The notes beneath the pieces were generated by a model. That model saw nothing but the letters and a program-made list of their open reading frames with translations, searched no databases and was not told where the DNA came from. DNA of 8,171 bases from NCBI GenBank assembly GCA_900544395.1, contig UQVC01000056.1:1-8171 (forward strand), in the 5' to 3' direction. The DNA comes from an uncultured Ruminococcus sp. (lineage in GTDB: Bacteria > Bacillota > Clostridia > Lachnospirales > Lachnospiraceae). The translations under genes were made by a program, and so were the position numbers. Positions 6,511 to 8,171 of the stretch are shown here, piece by piece (position 1 is the first letter of the stretch; every line of letters begins with the position of its first letter).

Positions 6511-6539
6511 ATTATATCATAAGTAATCCGTTTTATCAA
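6511..6539 (-). promoter_or_regulatory. Strong sigma-A promoter for thrC, overlapping the nhaC stop codon
   Basis: On the minus strand TTGATA (6534-6539) and TATAAT (6511-6516) are separated by exactly 17 bases. The base triplet before the -10 is TGA, giving an extended -10 as well. The expected transcription start is near 6504, about 37 bases before the thrC ATG. The -35 box contains the TGA stop codon of the nhaC-like gene (6536-6538). thrC can thus be expressed independently of the antiporter, although no terminator separates them and read-through is likely. Confidence 0.85.
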
Positions 6540-7831
6540 TTTCGTTTCTTAAATACAATAAAGAGAATCGCACTCACACCCATCAGGATCGGGTAAAACA
6601 GATTCGGAATGATATCAAACGGAGTCAGTCCCGTCAACGTTGCCGCCGACAGCAGCTGTGCTCCATAGGGGATCATCCCCTGTCCCACCGATGTAAAAAT
6701 ATCCAGAAGGGAGGCTGATCTTTTCGGATCAATGTCAAATTCTTCACTGATCTCTTTTGCGATCGGTCCTGCCATCACGATGGCAATCGTATTGTTGGCA
6801 GTACACAAATCTACAAACAAAGCCAATGCTGCGATTCCAAACTCGCCTCCCCGTTTTCCCCGGATCCGGCTCTTGATCAGATTTAGGATAAACTGGATAC
6901 CTCCATACTCTCTGACCAGCGACACGATGCAGGCAACAACGATGGAAATCACCGTGATGTCATACATTCCTGTCACTCCGTCACCTACTACATTGAAGAT
7001 CTTCGTCATCTCAATACTTCCTGTTGCCACTCCTACGATCAGAGACAACACGGTTCCGCTGATCAAAACAACAAATACATTGATCCCGATCAGCGCTCCC
7101 GCCAAAACAATCAGATATGGGAGCACCTTCCAGATATTGTAATCCGATACCGTCTGCACATCATAGCTTCCATTTCTTGTGAGGAACCAGAAAATCAAAA
7201 TGGTCAGGATTGCCGCCGGAAGTACGATCAAAAAGTTTGCTTTGAACTTATCTTTCATTTCGCATCCCTGGGTCTTCACCGCTGCGATCGTTGTGTCTGA
7301 GATCATGGACAGATTGTCTCCAAACATCGCTCCACACACAACAGCACCGATGCAGACTGCCAGTGAAAATCCTGTTTTTTCACTGATCCCTACTGCGATC
7401 GGAGCCAGCGCTGCGATGGTTCCCATAGAGGTTCCCATGGATACGGAAATAAAGCACCCAATAATAAACAGACCAACCACTGCAATCTGCGGCGGCAGCA
7501 CAGACAGTCCCAGATTGACCGTGCTTTCCACTCCGCCTGCCGCAGTCACCGCACCGGAAAATCCTCCGGCACACAAAAAAATCAGACTCATGGTGATGAT
7601 ATTCTCATCTCCAATCCCTGCAGAGATCAGCTTCATTTTATCCGCAAATTTCAACTTTCGATTCTGCAGAAAGGCTGTCAGAAGCGCGATCAAAAATGCC
7701 ACGATCGCCGGCATTGCATAAAAATCGCCGAATACCACTCCCATTCCCAGAAACAGGATCAGAAACACTCCGATCGGGAGGAGTGCAATTGCCCTTCCCT
7801 TCTCTTCCACTCTCACTTCTTGTTCTTTCAC
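6536..7831 (-). CDS. NhaC-family Na+/H+ antiporter-like permease
   Basis: This 431-residue membrane protein has about eleven to twelve predicted helices and the hallmarks of the NhaC/ion-transporter superfamily. These include SMGTSMGTIAALAP (131-144), GAMFGDNLSMISDTT (167-181) with its charged GDN core, and a second-half repeat with DLCTANNTIAIVMAGP and SVGQGMIPYGAQ. Helices start after a charged N-terminal stretch of about 12 residues. Translation begins at a GTG codon (7829-7831) with GAGGAA 5 bases upstream (7837-7842); no better ATG lies near. NhaC relatives include Na+/H+ antiporters, malate/lactate antiporters (MleN) and amino-acid carriers of the MetT/YuiF type, so the substrate is open. 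It lies between leuD and thrC, all on one strand. A role in amino or organic acid exchange is therefore plausible but unproven. It is slightly shorter than classical NhaC proteins. Confidence 0.88.
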   Translation of the reverse strand: MKEQEVRVEEKGRAIALLPIGVFLILFLGMGVVFGDFYAMPAIVAFLIALLTAFLQNRKLKFADKMKLISAGIGDENIITMSLIFLCAGGFSGAVTAAGGVESTVNLGLSVLPPQIAVVGLFIIGCFISVSMGTSMGTIAALAPIAVGISEKTGFSLAVCIGAVVCGAMFGDNLSMISDTTIAAVKTQGCEMKDKFKANFLIVLPAAILTILIFWFLTRNGSYDVQTVSDYNIWKVLPYLIVLAGALIGINVFVVLISGTVLSLIVGVATGSIEMTKIFNVVGDGVTGMYDITVISIVVACIVSLVREYGGIQFILNLIKSRIRGKRGGEFGIAALALFVDLCTANNTIAIVMAGPIAKEISEEFDIDPKRSASLLDIFTSVGQGMIPYGAQLLSAATLTGLTPFDIIPNLFYPILMGVSAILFIVFKKRN

Positions 7832-7880
7832 TGATGTTCCTCGCTTTCTCTTTTCACTTCTTTCTTATTTTTTAAAATCC

Positions 7881-7927
7881 ATGAGGGCGTTCCAAAAGAT
7901 GTTCCCATTTTTTGAAAACGCCCTCAT
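7881..7927. terminator. Long hairpin between leuD and the nhaC-like gene, probable leuD terminator
   Basis: A perfect 11-bp inverted repeat (7881-7891 with 7917-7927, arm ATGAGGGCGTT) can be extended inward by further A-U and G-U pairs around one bulge, leaving a small loop. It lies 41 bases after the leuD stop. On the minus strand the tail is GGATTTT then A-rich, a weak U-tract; on the plus strand the tail is TTTATAT. It may be a weak terminator or a processing/stability hairpin in a leuD-nhaC transcript. The rest of 7832-7968 shows no gene and no clear promoter. Confidence 0.6.
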
Positions 7928-7968
7928 TTTATATCCTGCGTACTCTCCCTGTTCGGGCAACCCTAAAT

Positions 7969-8171
7969 CTATGCTTTCTGCCGATGAACTTCGTTTGTAT
8001 ATTTCACCAGACCGCCTGCCGCGATCAGCTTTTGCATAAATTCCGGAAATGCCTGTCCCTGATACTGTGTGCCTTTGGTCCGGTCATAAATCATACCACT
8101 GTCAAAATCGACTTCTACTTCGTCTCCGGCTTCAATCTCCTGTGCCGCCTGCGGACATTCAATGATCGGAA
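7969..8171 (-). CDS. leuD: 3-isopropylmalate dehydratase small subunit, 3' end only
   Basis: The last 66 codons are present; the 5' part runs off the right edge. Reading from the edge the protein starts PIIECPQAAQEIEAGDEVEV and then DFDSGMIYDRTKG, followed by FPEFMQKLIAAGGLVKY and a stop (TAG, plus coordinates 7969-7971). This is the typical C-terminal end of the short, about 160-residue clostridial/archaeal LeuD type. With LeuC it forms the isomerase converting 2-isopropylmalate to 3-isopropylmalate in leucine synthesis. Close relatives act on homoaconitate, citramalate-derived or dimethylmalate substrates, which the C-terminus alone cannot exclude. It is probably the last gene of a leu operon entering from the right, since a hairpin follows and the next gene is a permease. 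leuC is presumably just outside the window. Confidence 0.88.
   Translation of the reverse strand, partial: PIIECPQAAQEIEAGDEVEVDFDSGMIYDRTKGTQYQGQAFPEFMQKLIAAGGLVKYTNEVHRQKA

Noticed and set aside
6468..6539. In-frame N-terminal extension of threonine synthase starting at a TTG
   Set aside because: The extra codons overlap a near-consensus promoter, the expected transcript begins near 6504, and the family's N-terminus and a ribosome binding site match the ATG at 6467.
7179..7721. 180-codon open frame on the plus strand
   Set aside because: It is antisense to the nhaC-like gene, has a biased composition typical of a shadow of a hydrophobic protein, and no ribosome binding site or recognisable family.
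1..8171. Defence system, mobile element or CRISPR array
   Set aside because: No transposase, integrase, direct-repeat array, terminal inverted repeats or tRNA attachment sites are visible, and all genes have metabolic or transport functions.

Overview
The window reads as chromosomal DNA of an anaerobic Firmicute, most likely a Lachnospiraceae-type gut clostridium. This is inferred from the moderate G+C content, AGGAGG-type ribosome binding sites, the EFR1-type flavodoxin/ferredoxin gene, and the clostridial style of the LeuD and threonine synthase proteins. No species can be named from sequence alone. There is no sign of an insertion sequence, phage, CRISPR array, tRNA or rRNA. The region looks like ordinary core and metabolic chromosome plus one small, poorly characterised transport/hydrolase operon.

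Layout. One gene lies on the plus strand: an EFR1-family flavodoxin/2x[4Fe-4S] ferredoxin fusion (194-973). Everything else is on the minus strand and is read from right to left. At the right edge is the 3' end of leuD (7969-8171), followed by a long hairpin (7881-7927). Next come a NhaC-family Na+/H+ antiporter-like permease with a GTG start (6536-7831), threonine synthase thrC (4974-6467), and a small three-helix membrane protein (4608-4970) that ends at a good intrinsic terminator (4561-4598). A consensus-like promoter overlapping the nhaC stop codon can drive thrC and the small gene separately from the antiporter.

A second minus-strand operon, 4425 to 1032, holds four tightly packed genes: a DUF3100-type membrane protein, a 148-residue membrane protein (4-nt overlap), a TrzN/SAH-deaminase-like amidohydrolase (15-nt gap) and a TauE/SafE (TSUP) permease (1-nt stop/start overlap). 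It converges on the EFR1 gene, and both share one bidirectional terminator (987-1026).

How the genes may work together. leuD and thrC belong to branched-chain and aspartate-family amino acid synthesis; the NhaC-like protein between them may exchange Na+/H+ or an amino or organic acid. The four-gene operon looks like a self-contained module: a candidate two-part importer, a cytoplasmic metal-dependent deaminase or hydrolase, and a second permease of the anion-exporting TSUP family. Its substrate is unknown, and it is the most interesting item in the window.
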